A stretch of DNA of 64,000 nt from Actinernus sp. WN-2022 (taxonomy: Eukaryota > Cnidaria > Anthozoa > Actiniaria > Actinernidae). Made by a program: the position numbers and the translations under genes. The notes under the pieces are model-generated. The model was given only the letters and a program-made list of their open reading frames with translations. It ran no database searches and was not told the origin of the DNA. Positions within the stretch are counted from its first letter, which is position 1. Each line of letters begins with the position of its first letter. The stretch lies in assembly GCA_030867875.1 (NCBI GenBank), contig JAOWCC010000577.1:141786344-141850343 (forward strand), in the 5' to 3' direction. Shown here in pieces: positions 44,104 to 55,951 of the stretch.

Positions 44104-46960
44104 ATACAATACAATATTCTTTATTTACAGAGGGAAGACACAACCTTACATAGTTATCCAACATGCGGACCTCTATGTTACAAATAAAACGTATTGGAAA
44201 GGAAAGGAAGTATGGGACAAATTAACACACGAGTTACAACATTACAAGATATAATGAATAATTGGAATCAATATAAAGAGAATTAATATGAAATAAAATC
44301 CAAAACAAATATACTAACTAAAAGGCTATGCGCAATGGAAGGGGCTATGCCCTGGACGCGGCGCCAGAAATGCAGCAGCAGTGAAGCAAGAAGCGACAGT
44401 TATAGCAGAGGAGCTCTTCTATACGGTTAACAGAGGAGATGTGCGGAAGAAAAACGTTACGATGCTTATTCTTAATAGAAGCCAGCCTGGTATAGGCAAA
44501 GTATCAGAAGAGAGCGTAGTAGTAGATGTTGCAAGCTGCTTGAAGTCAGGATTCAAGGAATTGAAAAGAATAGCAGCGCTATAAGCCAGAGTGCGCTTGC
44601 CAGAATTACTGCGAGGGTAAGGTACGGCGAGGTTATGCATGCTGGCTCTGGTGCAGCGGCCAGAAGCTCTACGAGTAGTAAGAGGAAATGGAACATGTTC
44701 TTAAAACATGTAGGTGCATCAGGATTAAGAAATGTGCTGAAGAGAAGTAGAAGTTTCCTACATTTAATCAGGTCGGTGATCGGAATCCATTGAAGCTGGG
44801 AGAACAGATGAACAGAGGGTTGACGGAAGTCGGCATCCAAGAGTATGCGGGCAGCGCGTTTTTGAAGGCGAAGAAGCCGCAGCATGTGGAGGTGCGAGCA
44901 GTTGCCCCAAGTAGCAGAACAATAGATGAAATGGTTATGGATGCATGAATTATAGAAACGCAATGCACATTCATAGGTGAGGAAAGGCTTAATGCGACGG
45001 AGAAGAGACAGTCTACTGCTGATGATGGCGCAGATGTTGTCGATGTGGTGTTCCCATGACATGAAACTGTCTAAAGTGACGCCTAGTATCTTGGCGTGGT
45101 CGACCTGCTCGATACTGTTACCGTCGACTACCACATTTAATGTAGAGCAAGGTAGCGTACGGAATTTCTGAGGGGAAGTTACAAGTAGAGTCTTGGTCTT
45201 AGATATGTTGAGTGCCATTTTGTTTTGCCTTGTCCATGAAGACACAGCTAAGTGACTTCATTCAATTGAGAACTGACAGTGGAGATAGAGTGGCCAGAAA
45301 TGAGTATAGTAGTGTCGTCGGCAAACATTGTCTGGTAGGTGTTAGAGGATAGCTGCAAAGGTAGGTCATTAATAAATATAAGAAAGAAAAGCGGCCCGAG
45401 GATGCTGCTGTGGTACACCTACAGACACTGGAAGTGCGTCCGACAGAGTGCCCCGGAATAGGGTTCTCTGGGTACGCCCTGACAGAACCACACGATAGTC
45501 GAGGGGGAACAGCCATATACACGGAGCTTATAGAGTAGTGTATTGTGATCGACTAGGTCAAATGCCTTTTTCAGATCGATGAGGAGAAGTCCATTTAGGA
45601 GTTTGTTATCTATATTGCTCAGTATCTTGTCCGAGAGATCAGCGATGGCCAGCTCACACGAACGGAACCTTCTAAAGCCGAACTGTGAGTCTGTTAGGAG
45701 CTCGTGCTGAGCAAGAAAGTCGTAAAAAGATAAGTGTACGTGGCGCTCTAAGACTTTAGAGACCACGGCGAGGATGGATATTGGACGAAAATTGGAGCGG
45801 TCAAAGAGCGAGCCGTCTTTATACATTGGCGAGACTTTAGCAATTTTCCACAGGTCTGGGAAAATACCAGACGAAATGCTCAGATTAAAAATTGCCGTCA
45901 GTGAAGGGAAAATTGAGGAAGCGGCAATTTTAAGAAAATAGCTGTTAAGACCGTCCAAACCGGCGGCCTTGCCAGTGGACAAGCGTTGAAGAATTGAGGA
46001 GACGAATTCCTCAGAAACAGGTGGAATGTCCAATGAAACACCAGATGGTAGCTTGGAGAAGACAAACTCGTTAAGGTGGTCCCAATTGGGACTACCAGGA
46101 GGGCTGCTGAGTTTAACAGTAGATGTAATATTAGCAAAGTGTTCGTTGAATAAGTTAGCAATGTCAAAATTATTGTGATAGTTCTTGCCATCAATGGTCA
46201 GGTGGCTAGGCAGATTAGGGCATTTAGAAGGAGCCAGATTACGAATAATGCGCCATAGATTTTTTGCATTATCCAGGTTGCGGTTGATAGATTCATGATA
46301 ATATGCGCGCTTTGCGTTTCTAATAAGATGCACTACTGTATAGTACGCGCCGCGCGGTACTCGCGCCAACAGGATTCATCGTTTTCCAAAATAGCTTTCT
46401 TATGCCTATTAATAGCACGTACCTATCTCAGCGGGAAACCACTCGGGCTGAAACTGCACGTGCGAGTCAATTACGCTGTTAAATAAACTGTACCAGTGCC
46501 CTAAGGCATCATTAAGGAATGTAGTCCATGTCGGCTAAAAAACTATAAACAGAGAAATTCTTTAGCGAGCGAAAAACTATAAGTTTATGCCCTGCTGCTT
46601 TGATCTTAATGCTCCTGGATTTCCAGGAAGCAAATACAGGTAGATGATCACTAAGGCAGATCGGTAAAGTGCCTGATTTAAGAACATGATCCTTATGACA
46701 GACAAAGATATGGTCTAAAAGCGACCCAGATATCGGCCTAGTTGGTACAGTTATAAGCTGTTGACTGCATTAAATTCAGGAAACGATTTGTTACATGTGT
46801 TCTGGATAGTAAGTCAAAATTAAAGTCCCCTAAAATTAATGTCTGGTTACTCTGACAATCAGCTTTGGTCAACATAGAATCTAAAAGTTCCAGATACGAA
46901 GCATCAGAGGATGGAGGCCGGTAAATAAATGAAACCAAACATAGCTTCGAGCGCGGGAAT
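44104..46960 (-). mobile_element. CR1/L2-like LINE, 5' truncated and broken
   Basis: Read from 46960 downward: the C-terminal half of an endonuclease (FIYRPPSSDASY, LILGDFNFDLLS, SGSLLDHIFVCHKD, LSDHLPVF), a linker (GKAAGLDGLNSYFLKIAA), a reverse transcriptase (TDSQFGFRRFRSCE, LLLIDLKKAFDLVDH, ILGPLFFLIFINDLP, FADDTTILISG) and a C-terminal LLRLQKRAARILLDADFRQP. The 3' tail near 44104-44130 reads tgtaaataaagaatattgta. Frames are shifted around 45420-45500, where the conserved SGVPQGS region is damaged, and again near 45250 and 46370-46730. It is on the opposite strand from the LINE at 39705 and from a different family. Confidence 0.85.
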
Positions 46961-47035
46961 TTCAGTTCATACCACGTGTTACGTCACCGCATGGTCAGAA
47001 TTGTTGTGGATTTCACGAGGCGCTGGATATCTATA

Positions 47036-47105
47036 TTTAACAATTAGACCCGCAGCCCGAATGGGCTACGAGTCAATAGCCCATGAGGGCGAGAGGTCTA
47101 ATTGT
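47036..47105. repeat. Small palindrome, caattagacc type
   Basis: acaattagacccgcagccc at the left mirrors gggcgagaggtctaattgt at the right, with gaatgggctac and aatagcccat inside. MITE-like hairpin. Confidence 0.75.
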
Positions 47106-47530
47106 TTTAGTATAAACTAACTAGTCGGACAGTAGAAATAATATAAAGAAACAAATTGAAGTTGAAAAAATGTTATTATTTCGTGAAAATGCGTGCGGTT
47201 TTTCTCTACCATGGGCTATCACAAATAGACCTATAGTAGCGTAGCCAAACAGAATGCAGGATTTGTAATAGTCCACTAGTTGGTTTATATTAATTGTAAA
47301 TAGACTAGCTAGTAGGCTTCAATAAATTGGGGAAACTCAAACTATTCCAATATGGCCGCGCAAACCAAGAGAGGGTGGTCTGTCTCTTCGTGCTTGTAAG
47401 ATACGTTTTTGTGAAAGTTTCCATGGAAACGTGTAATGTGACATTTGGACTCTAATTTTAAGGAAATTGGGGAACCTCCTTGAGGTACGTCGGTAAAAGT
47501 TTTTAATATTGTGGGTATTATCATGCAAGT
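47106..47530. other. Unassigned stretch
   Basis: No gene, RNA or defined repeat recognised. Short frames on the minus strand look random. Confidence 0.4.
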
Positions 47531-47599
47531 GAATTAACAAATAAAGAAGCCTTGGCCATGTTTTATACTATTATAAAACACGATGGGCGAAGAAGATGA

Positions 47600-47990
47600 G
47601 AAGATGACGTCTATACAGGTATCGCCCCAGGCTTTTACTTACGCGGATATGGGTCAGGAAAGGTAACATTTACACGATTTCAAACAAGCGTAGAACATAC
47701 GGAGGGTGTAAAGTACAGGTCACAGGTCAGGTTGTTAATTCTAAGACAAATCCTAACCCCAACCACAAATCTAACCCTAACCATCGGACGAGTTCACAGG
47801 TAAATGACGGGTTCTCACTCACCTAGAGCTAGGGTTCACAGGTAAACAAGAAGTCAACCTGACCTGTGACCTGACCTGTACATTTCACGGCACCCGCCGT
47901 AGAACGTAGAGTATTCACTCAAAACCAAAACTTTCTTCACAGAAATAGTCAAACTTTTCGGAGGCTTATAAGCAAAAGGGTTATATGCAC
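47600..47990 (-). mobile_element. MITE family C arm, interrupted by another element
   Basis: Left part has cgccccaggcttttacttac, atgggtcaggaaaggt and tttcaaacaagcgtagaaca; right part continues with gtattcact, ctttcttcacagaa and aaaagggttata. The element at 47699-47900 splits it. Confidence 0.7.
47699..47900. mobile_element. TIR element nested in MITE C, about 8-bp duplication
   Basis: The ends acggagggtg..aagtacaggtcacaggtcag and the inverted ctgacctgtgacctgacctg..cacccgccgt enclose about 200 bp. The host sequence tagaac(a/g)t is present on both sides, suggesting an 8-bp duplication as in hAT elements. The interior contains telomere-like taaccctaacc pieces. Confidence 0.7.
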
Positions 47991-48039
47991 TTTAATGATG
48001 GCTTATGTTTTCTATGATTAGAGAAGTATGATTCTTTTT

Positions 48040-48115
48040 GTTTTTGTTTTTGTTTTTGAAGCTTAGTGACAGCTCATTTACTTGTAAAGCAATACCATTT
48101 ATGTATATGGTATGG
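48040..48115. mobile_element. LINE 3'-tail fragment
   Basis: gtgacagctcatttacttgtaaagcaatacc and following atttatgtatatgg recur at 51352-51402, where they end in an (ttg)n run typical of LINE tails. A (tttttg)n run precedes this copy. Confidence 0.5.
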
Positions 48116-48944
48116 TGGGCCTCTTTTAGTGTTAGTTGTAATGTCTGCAAAGAAACATGGGTTTATAATCTGATATTTGATTTGAATACATGCATAAGTA
48201 CTCTAAAAAACATTCGGCAGAGATCACTGTTTGTTTTCAAATATCAACCTCATTAATAATTCATAATCTGATTAGCCAATAGAATCACTAGAAATGGGCA
48301 CATGCTTGCATCTTGATAAATTATTAAACTATTTATACTTCATGTTTCATCATGGATTCCAAACACCTCGAAAACAAAATCATCAAGGCTACGCTTCTCG
48401 GGTTAACTTTTATTGCCATTTTTCCAGGAACCCGTCTGATAAAACACCGGAATTCGAGTTTGAAATTACTCCCTCATTGCTGCTTGCATAGAAAAGGCTT
48501 TCATCACGAGTAAATAGAAAGCATAATTAATACAATGTCCGTAACCGTACTGTAACTTACTGTTCCGTAACTGTAATTTCAGAAAGACAAAAACAAGAAA
48601 CCATTTCAATGTCACGGCTCACGGCAGGTTACTGTACGTACATGGGCAAGTCACCGTAACTTGTCCACTCGTACGAAATCCTCTCTGTGTCAGTTAACAA
48701 GTGATTGCTTTGGTTTTGCATTTGCTTAGCTTTTCTACTGGCTGTGAGAAATGGTATCCGGTTATCAGCCAATCAAGTTCTAAACTAAAACCAAACGCAA
48801 TCACGCACTCAGTTTTGTTTCAGCGACAGTATTGACGACTGCGTTCACTTTGCCTCGTGATTGGTTCAAGTAAAACCAATGGTGAATTACTTCAGTTCGT
48901 GATTCATGGCTCATTGTGTTTTCACTTGCTCCTGTGATTGGCTA

Positions 48945-49193
48945 TAGAGCGGTTTTCAGTTGAGTGTAGTAAAACCAAACGCAAACTACCCCCCAGCCAA
49001 TCATAGGAGCGAGTAATCACAAGTAACTCGTAAATGGCTTCCCTGTGAGCCAATGACAAACCAAAGCAAACTGACCAATTTGCGTTTGGTTTTACTTTGG
49101 ATTCTGATTGGTTGGTTTATTTTCTCAGCCAATAGGAGAGCTTAGTAAACGCAAAACCAAAACACTTCCGACACTCAATTGAAATCCGCTCTA
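48945..49193. mobile_element. MITE family A, compact copy within an older copy
   Basis: It begins tagagcggttttcagttgag and ends caattgaaatccgctcta. The outer flank up to about 49245 (ctacactcaactgactgaaa, ccgctctata) is the terminus of another copy of the same family, whose other part starts near 48710. So one copy appears to have inserted in another. Confidence 0.7.
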
Positions 49194-49245
49194 TAATTAC
49201 CTTGGTTTTGGTTTTACTACACTCAACTGACTGAAACCGCTCTAT

Positions 49246-49740
49246 AGGACCTAAAGCAGAAATGTTCCTTACGTCACATAATACAATTGTAAATACGAAT
49301 CAGTCAGGAGCCACTGACTGATGTTTGACTGAGGTAAGATCAGTTTAAATCAATTTAATGGACAATATTCCAGTTTATCCGAATTAGCCAGTATTCTTCG
49401 TTTGCACGTGACGTCATCAGGAGCTCATCAAAAAACTATAATCGAACTATACATCCTATAAAGCTGTTTCTTTTACATTTTGTAGAGATCCGAGATATGA
49501 GTCATCACAGAAAATTTAAGGTCGGCAGGATGTTTTGCTTCCGAGTTGTAGAGGCCCACGAACCGGCTAATCACGTTTCAGAATACGGTCGTGAAAATCA
49601 ACAAATTTGTGCAAAATTAAAGGGTTTTGGCTTAATAAATGTTTAGAAGTTCGATTCAATGGGACTTATAGTGAAACCAAATGAGCTAGATGAAATATTC
49701 GCTTTATTTAAGACTTTGAAGTTTTGGCTTCACGGCTATC
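49246..49740. other. Unassigned intergenic stretch
   Basis: No gene or defined repeat is recognised; AT-rich with a short (cag)tcaggagccactgactg palindrome near 49303-49322. Confidence 0.4.
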
Positions 49741-49751
49741 CAACAAGATGG

Positions 49752-49850
49752 TAGCCTCCTTTGCAGGCGTCCTTAGTGTCGGTCCTAAACTCCCTCCCCA
49801 GGGAGGGAGGGAGTTTAGGACCGACACTAAGGACGCCTGCAAAGGAGGCT
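49752..49850. mobile_element. 99-bp perfect hairpin with 10-bp target duplication
   Basis: tagcctcctttgcaggcgtc runs from 49752 and is exactly mirrored to 49850 through ggtcctaaactccctcccc. The direct repeat aacaagatgg flanks it at 49742-49751 and 49851-49860. Duplications of 9-10 bp are typical of Mutator-like elements. There is no internal sequence except the arms. Confidence 0.8.
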
Positions 49851-50116
49851 AACAAGATGGCCGCCCCAAACATTTTACACGGACAATTTCACATATTCGT
49901 TCGCCCAAAACTCTGTAACGAAATGCTCTTGGACCGAAGGTGTAGTTTTGATCTTCAAGCTTATAAACATGTTATTTTATTTAGCAATGGAAAATATTTT
50001 TTCGTGACATCGATGCAATGCAATATAGCACCTGGTTGCAAGCGAATAATATTTAAGCGGCTCGGTAAATATCCACCACTATTCACCTCCACTTCGGTGA
50101 ATAATTGTTAATTAGT

Positions 50117-50291
50117 ATATACCACACTCCAGGTGAATAGCCAGCACCAAATAGTTATTTTATTTTCTGTGAAATGGGCAAAACCTCGCGCGAGATGATC
50201 GCTGCTTTGCTCGGAGGTGAATATGAAATCATATTCACTGTTTGAGTAGCCAATCAGAGCGCGCGAAAAGTGATATTCACTGGTGTGGTAT
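50117..50291. mobile_element. TIR MITE, tataccacac type
   Basis: tataccacactccaggtgaa at 50117 is mirrored by ttcactggtgtggtata at 50291. The interior has the gcgcgcg-rich text usual in these hairpins. A TAA microsatellite follows (50293-50312). Confidence 0.7.
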
Positions 50292-50312
50292 ATAATAATA
50301 TAATAATAATAA

Positions 50313-50780
50313 TAACTATTTATATAGCGCTGAATCCATTAATTGTCCTAAGCGCTTTACAAGAGTAAGTTAAAAAAATAATATTATGGCTATACAATTA
50401 CAATTACAACTATATAAAAATTACATAATACGCGGAATAAAATTCTAAAAAATTCTAAAAAAGCTAAAAAAATATTTTTTTAAAATAATATATTATACTA
50501 ATCATATTTATTTTGTTCGTGATTATTACCACCGTTTTCATTGCTATTCCATGGCGCGAGACCAAAGTTTCAACCATTAATCGTCAACTGTCAACTCACT
50601 TTGCATAATAATGTAACTACACTCGTCGCGACATCATTTATCAATAATTTAAAAGCTTTTTTTTAAGTTGTCCGTCAGCCGTTTCCTATACAACGGCGAC
50701 CTTTTGCACTGTACGTTTGTGCAATGCGTTATTGTTTGTAAATATGTGCCTTCCAGAAAGAGCGAAAAGCTTATCATTTT
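50313..50780. other. Repeat-like AT-rich stretch
   Basis: The (taa)n run is followed by atttatatagcgctgaatcc and cctaagcgctttac, a dispersed-repeat style sequence, and then AT-rich DNA. No gene is seen. Confidence 0.4.
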
Positions 50781-50787
50781 CGATCGG

Positions 50788-50951
50788 ATAGACCCTTCCA
50801 CGGTTTCTTTGAACTTTTGATATATACGTATAATCAGCAAAACCGTCGATACTGCTGAAAAGAACACCTCGAAGTTAGTCAAAATCCCAAATTTGAGAGT
50901 TATATCTTCAATAGTAGCAAAAGTTCAAAGAAACCCGTGGAAGGGTCTATT
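50788..50951. mobile_element. Hairpin element
   Basis: atagacccttccacggtttc at 50788 mirrors gaaacccgtggaagggtcta at about 50931-50950. The arm is about 32 bp and the loop about 100 bp. Confidence 0.7.
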
Positions 50952-51344
50952 GATGTATTGTTCATGAATTGTATGACCGACTATGATGTTAGCGAAAACT
51001 GCGTAAAATGACAAGATTGCACGCCTCGAAAAAAACTATTGAAATGGAAAAAGAAAACCTGTTTCAAAATAACACTTGTATTTTCAGGTAATATTACAAT
51101 ATCTGAAAGCTCACGAGCCGCAAACCAAGTTCGTACAAATAATTGAAAAATTCGGATCGGCAACATTTCCGGATTATACCAATCGTGACGTTTGTAATTC
51201 TGAAATTCAAGTTAATTAGCCATTAATCTTGAGTGACGGAACAGAGAACTCATTCTCGGCTACCCAGGGGCAATTTAATAGTGATATTACTTCTTTTAGT
51301 GTTTAAACAGAGAGTATTATTTTTTATATCATTTACTCATTTAT

Positions 51345-51430
51345 TTGTTTTGTGACAGCTTATTTACTTGTAAAGCAATACCATTTATGTATATGGATGC
51401 TAATAAAATCTTTGTTGTTGTTGTTGAGTT
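51345..51430 (+). mobile_element. LINE 3'-tail fragment
   Basis: gtgacagcttatttacttgt..aagcaataccatttatgt is followed by gctaataaaatctttgttg and a TTG microsatellite, the usual form of a LINE 3' end. No ORF2 remains upstream. Confidence 0.55.
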
Positions 51431-52300
51431 TGGGAAGGGGTATTGGGGGGGGGGTTACACGGGTCGGGTTTTAACCCAAATTTGTTGCGTAAAAAAACTT
51501 GGAATGACTCAGCAGTAATTAATCAGGATTGAAATATCATCTTATTCTGGACAGAAAGAAATCACAATAACTTGGAAATCCTGGTTTTGGAGAACCGTCC
51601 GGTAGTATATATAGTATAGTACGGAAATGTTGCGTATGTTGTTATTAACTCACAGCTGAAAAATACCATCACGTTTTTTTCGGGTTAACAACCATCGAGA
51701 GGCAGTATGTACTGACTAAGCACTGAAACTTTCCTCTGATGGCCGTGGTTTATAATTTGGGGATCAGAGTTGCATTGTGTGGGTAACTACAGGAGCTCAA
51801 TGTGAGAGCATGTAGTGAGCCACTCCTGTCAGTCACAAGGATGAACGCGATTTAATTTGACTGCAGGACTGTTTTTATAGAGCGAATTCACAGATGGCCA
51901 TCTTTTCCTCTGAATTCAGCAAACATGAACCCTGTAAAAGCTTTCAGTAAAATATACCACGTATGCCAAAAACAACACTGTTTAGAGATCAGTCACGGGT
52001 AAAAAGCTTAGTGAATATCTTTCACAATTATAAAATTCAGAAAGCAAGTTTATGCGCGTATACGAACGTATGTTCAGTTACGTAAAAAATTATATTTCCG
52101 GATGCAATTAATTTACACTTCAGCGAGGACTCGTGAAATTCGGCAAGCGTCGAAAAGAATAGCTCAAGGGTCATACGGTGCGAAATCTACCGGTGTCCAT
52201 GATTTTTTTTTTTTTTGAAAAGCATGTCGAAGAGTGCAGTGGTTTCACACTTGTTTTTTTATAGTAGAAATATATGAAGCACGTCTGCGCTTCGATCAGA
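51431..52300. other. Unassigned intergenic stretch
   Basis: A G run (51447-51456) and a T run (52204-52217) are present. No coding exon or inverted repeat was recognised. Confidence 0.4.
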
Positions 52301-52369
52301 TTTGATTAGGACCTTGCTGGGTTCTGTAAATGGTATTTATTTGCAATGTTGATATACAGATCTTGCTTT

Positions 52370-52600
52370 GGGAATCGTCGCGCAAAATCGCGAGGTCAAG
52401 AGACGCGCGACACGAACACAAAGCCGAGTGCTTGCGTAAACCAATCAGGAAGTGTGTTATGAGTATGACATACCGTTCTTTGTCTTTCGACCAATCAGAA
52501 GGTCCTTGTATCCAACATGTCGATTTACTCCCGCAAGGTTTTCCTTGACATGAGTAAAGCGTTGAGTTTGCTGGTCATCGCAGTCACGTAGAGAGTAAAT
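52370..52600. promoter_or_regulatory. Possible promoter with two CCAAT boxes
   Basis: A locally CG-richer segment (cgtcgcgcaaaatcgcgagg, gacgcgcgacac) with two similar motifs, aaccaatcaggaag (52439) and gaccaatcagaagg (52489). These fit CCAAT boxes. It lies at the start of the low-repeat zone and could serve either the candidate minus-strand exon at 52940 or the plus-strand gene at 56 kb. Speculative. Confidence 0.25.
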
Positions 52601-52939
52601 ACAAGGTATTAGGACTTCTAAACACTGCTTTCACGGCTCTGCTAAGGAACAGAAGTGTGTATTTCGCAGGTCACATTCTGCGAATTGAAAGCGTCCAAGG
52701 AAAACAGCAGGTTTGACAAGGTGGAATTCTTCACGAATTATGCGACTGCGTCCATCACAACTGTAAACTTTGGTTTGAACGTGGGATTATTGCATAAAGC
52801 ACTTTGAAAAATTCATTTTAGTTCTGACAGCGATATTGGGACAGGAAAGTGGCTAGGGTAAACTTGGTGGCCTGTTAAGACTCGGGGATTACACAGTTTA
52901 CTTTTTCTTCGACGCAGCAAACGAAGAAGCCGAACAGAC

Positions 52940-53206
52940 TCACAAACGCTTGGAGTTCATTTGCGGGTTTGTTCTCTTATCTTTACAACATTGAAACTGG
53001 TTGAGTGTACTGTATTTATCAGCTTCAAGTTGGATTTTCCTCGAATATAAGAGAGAACCATCCCATTTGAATTTACTCTTGTAGGATGTCGGCGTTTGTT
53101 TCCCAATCCGCCCAATCTTACGGGTTTTATTTTCGTCATAACAAAGCCGCAAGAGTAGCACTGCGTTTCTCTGCTGAGAACCAACAATAATACCAAACGA
53201 ACTCAT
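52940..53206 (-). CDS. Hypothetical 88-codon frame, possible first exon
   Basis: An ATG at 53204-53206 opens 88 codons with ordinary composition (MSSFGIIVGSQQRNAVLLLR..LCYDENKTRKIG). Near the end the minus strand reads CGTTT|GTGAGT, a good splice donor, so this could be a first exon. No family is recognised, and no phase-matched continuation was found. The region is not obviously repetitive, which is the main argument for it. Confidence 0.25.
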   Translation of the reverse strand: MSSFGIIVGSQQRNAVLLLRLCYDENKTRKIGRIGKQTPTSYKSKFKWDGSLLYSRKIQLEADKYSTLNQFQCCKDKRTNPQMNSKRL

Positions 53207-53219
53207 TATTTCAATTTGA

Positions 53220-55951
53220 GGAGAGCTTAAAAACCACCAAGCCCTTGAAGGTAGGATTTAATCCTAAATATTTCTCCCAACATTAAATTAAGATTTTGCC
53301 TAAACCAGGCGTTGTTCAGGGTGTTAGAACTGTTGTTCCAAAATTATGCTTGCTTTATTTCCGACAGAAAATTCAATTCGCAAATACCTCCAAATTTATT
53401 AGAGGCACGCGTCCTCCAGAGATTCGTAAAATTAAAATCTCCATGTCACTCAGAAACTGTATTTGATTCAAGGCAAGATAAGTACTAATTTCACTCCTCG
53501 CGATCTGGGTTTTCAGCACATCAAAGGTATAGAAATCATTAGTGTACATGCTTTTCTCCATGTGTGCTGATCTCGAATGTCTTAGAAAATTGCCGCCCTT
53601 TCGAGAAGGTTTTTTTAATCAATTTAGGATCACTTATGCAAAAAAGTCATGCACTTTTCACCTGTTTTGTTAAAAAATATTTTAAAAGTTAATCCTATTC
53701 AGAGTCATTTTATGTCGACTGTGTCTGTGTAGTGGGGATTCTGAATGATGTAAGATATTATTCGTACCGGAATTTTTTGACACCGTAGCAACATGCAGTG
53801 AGACGAATCTCTTCAGACCTGAGGGCTTAGTGACTGCTTAATACCTGTGTACGAGATTATATGCTTTGTTTATCATAAACAACCCTTTGTTCACCAGTTT
53901 AGTTTCTATGGTTGTATTTTCCCTCTTTTGTCTTCGTTTTACCGGAAATCTCAAATAGAGATATGATGATACAACTTCGCCAAATTATAACCCACATGTG
54001 TCACAAAATATCTAGTCCTATTTACAACCATTGCTTTGTCTACACTAACATCACTACTTATATGCACGTTCCAATTTCCAAAAATATCTGAATGAAGTTA
54101 TATGGTTATTCTCCTTAAAAAAACATTACTGGTTTAAACAACTCTTTGATGAGTTTTGGTCGTTTCAAGAACTAAAAAACTGAAGTAAGGGCATTAGCTA
54201 GATAAAAGAGCATTGCCGGCCATGAGTGGGGAGAGGATTGTAGGCGATATACTATAGTAAACAATAATTTTGGAGACAAATCGACTTGCAGACCCAGATG
54301 GTGTTGTAAAAATTTATCATTCAAATGCTTTGACCTGTTAAAAGATTTAGCAATATGGGGCTTCTTGTAACCATTGTTCTTAACAAATAACGTGAAATTT
54401 GTGAATATGCCTGATGTAATTCTAGGTATGATTGCTGTTTGTTGTATAAGCAAATTCCCTTATGCCTATACAATGTGGATATCAGTTGAGCTTATTTTGT
54501 ACTACCCAATGTTCAGGGTCACTTGCGCTGCTAACATGCATAACCACTTCTTCTGTGATAAGGGGATTCCCATGCCTGAAATTGAATAGCAATAATTTTT
54601 AATGCCCTAGCTATGTTCCAATGTTAAATTTTATAAAATGAAAGCAGTATTCTCACTATGGGACACTATATAGCTACTTGATGAAAGCTCATGTCTAACC
54701 TTTGACTTCAATATTATGTTTTTAAATGAAAACAGACAAGTTAAAATCTTAAAATGTATGGCCATAGTATTCAACAACAGAATTCAAAACTATGACCTTT
54801 GGATTGTACTGTGAATACAACATACTGCACCAATGCCTTGATTTAAAAACAGACCGCTCAACAGCAAATTACATAGAGATCTACTGATCAGATGTGTTTC
54901 TCTTTTGGTAAATTCATTCACCTCTCTGGGTGATGTAAACTGATAGTGAGAAATAAACTCACAGGTCATAAATTTAACTTGCAGGTCATGTGTGTTTTGA
55001 TGGATGTGTAATGTCGCTTTTGTAATATGTGTAAGGTCATGGTTGACATCCTTTATAGCCATATTTATGGAGCTTGTTGCTAAGACCATTGTCATGCTTG
55101 GGTTATCGAAAGATAAATACCTGCATGTGTCTTACCATGTGTGTGTGGTGTGCATGACTGAAAGGGCTCACTGGATAGTATTAGGACCTCCAGCAAGTAT
55201 TGTTCTCTGTTTGAGATAGGTACTGTATTTCCTTCAACAGGAAGTATATGTATTGAGCTCACATTTCATACTGCCTTAACTCAGTCTTATAGCTCATTTG
55301 TCTTGTTAAAGGCATTAAGAATTTCTATCACCTAAAACATTCTTGTGGATGCTTACAAATATCCTTTATTTGAGGTTGCAGCTTTTTATGCTTGGTTACC
55401 TGATCGGTTTGATGGTTCTTCTAGATCTATTGGTACACAATATTGTGAATGTCATGGAGGTAGCATTTTGTACTCTTCTGAATACATAATGATGAAAAAC
55501 ATTAAGTTTTGAGTGCTTTGACAAGGAAAGCAATATATATTTAGGTTTTTAACTCATTAATATGCAACAAATATGGCTTGAAAGCAATTGATCATTGAAG
55601 CTTAGAGAGTAGACTGCTGGGCAATAGTTACAAGTTCATTCATGAGAATGTATTGTGCAACTTTAACAGTCCATTTAAAGGTGAAATTGTCTATTTATTC
55701 AGAATTAGTGTGCATCAAAGGAATAGCATTCATGAACTTAAGTTAATCAATGTATCAAATTCAATTCCTTCACATGGAATGAGGCTTACTTGCTTACATG
55801 TTTTTATTTTTTATTTGACAAATTAGCTTTATGAAATCGCCATTCTTTATGGCTATACCTCTTAATTGTTCTTCAGTGTAGTGGGAGGCACTGTTTAAAT
55901 AACTTTTTCTTAATTGAATATTAACAACAACTCTACTCTCTTCCGTTCCAG
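53220..55951. other. AT-rich, low-repeat stretch, probable intron
   Basis: No MITE, LINE or convincing exon is seen. Since the exon at 55952 begins at an acceptor, upstream exons of that gene must lie to the left, and this is most likely intron. Confidence 0.5.

Noticed and set aside
47740..47800. Interstitial telomere
   Set aside because: Only a few irregular taaccctaacc-like units, inside a small TIR element.
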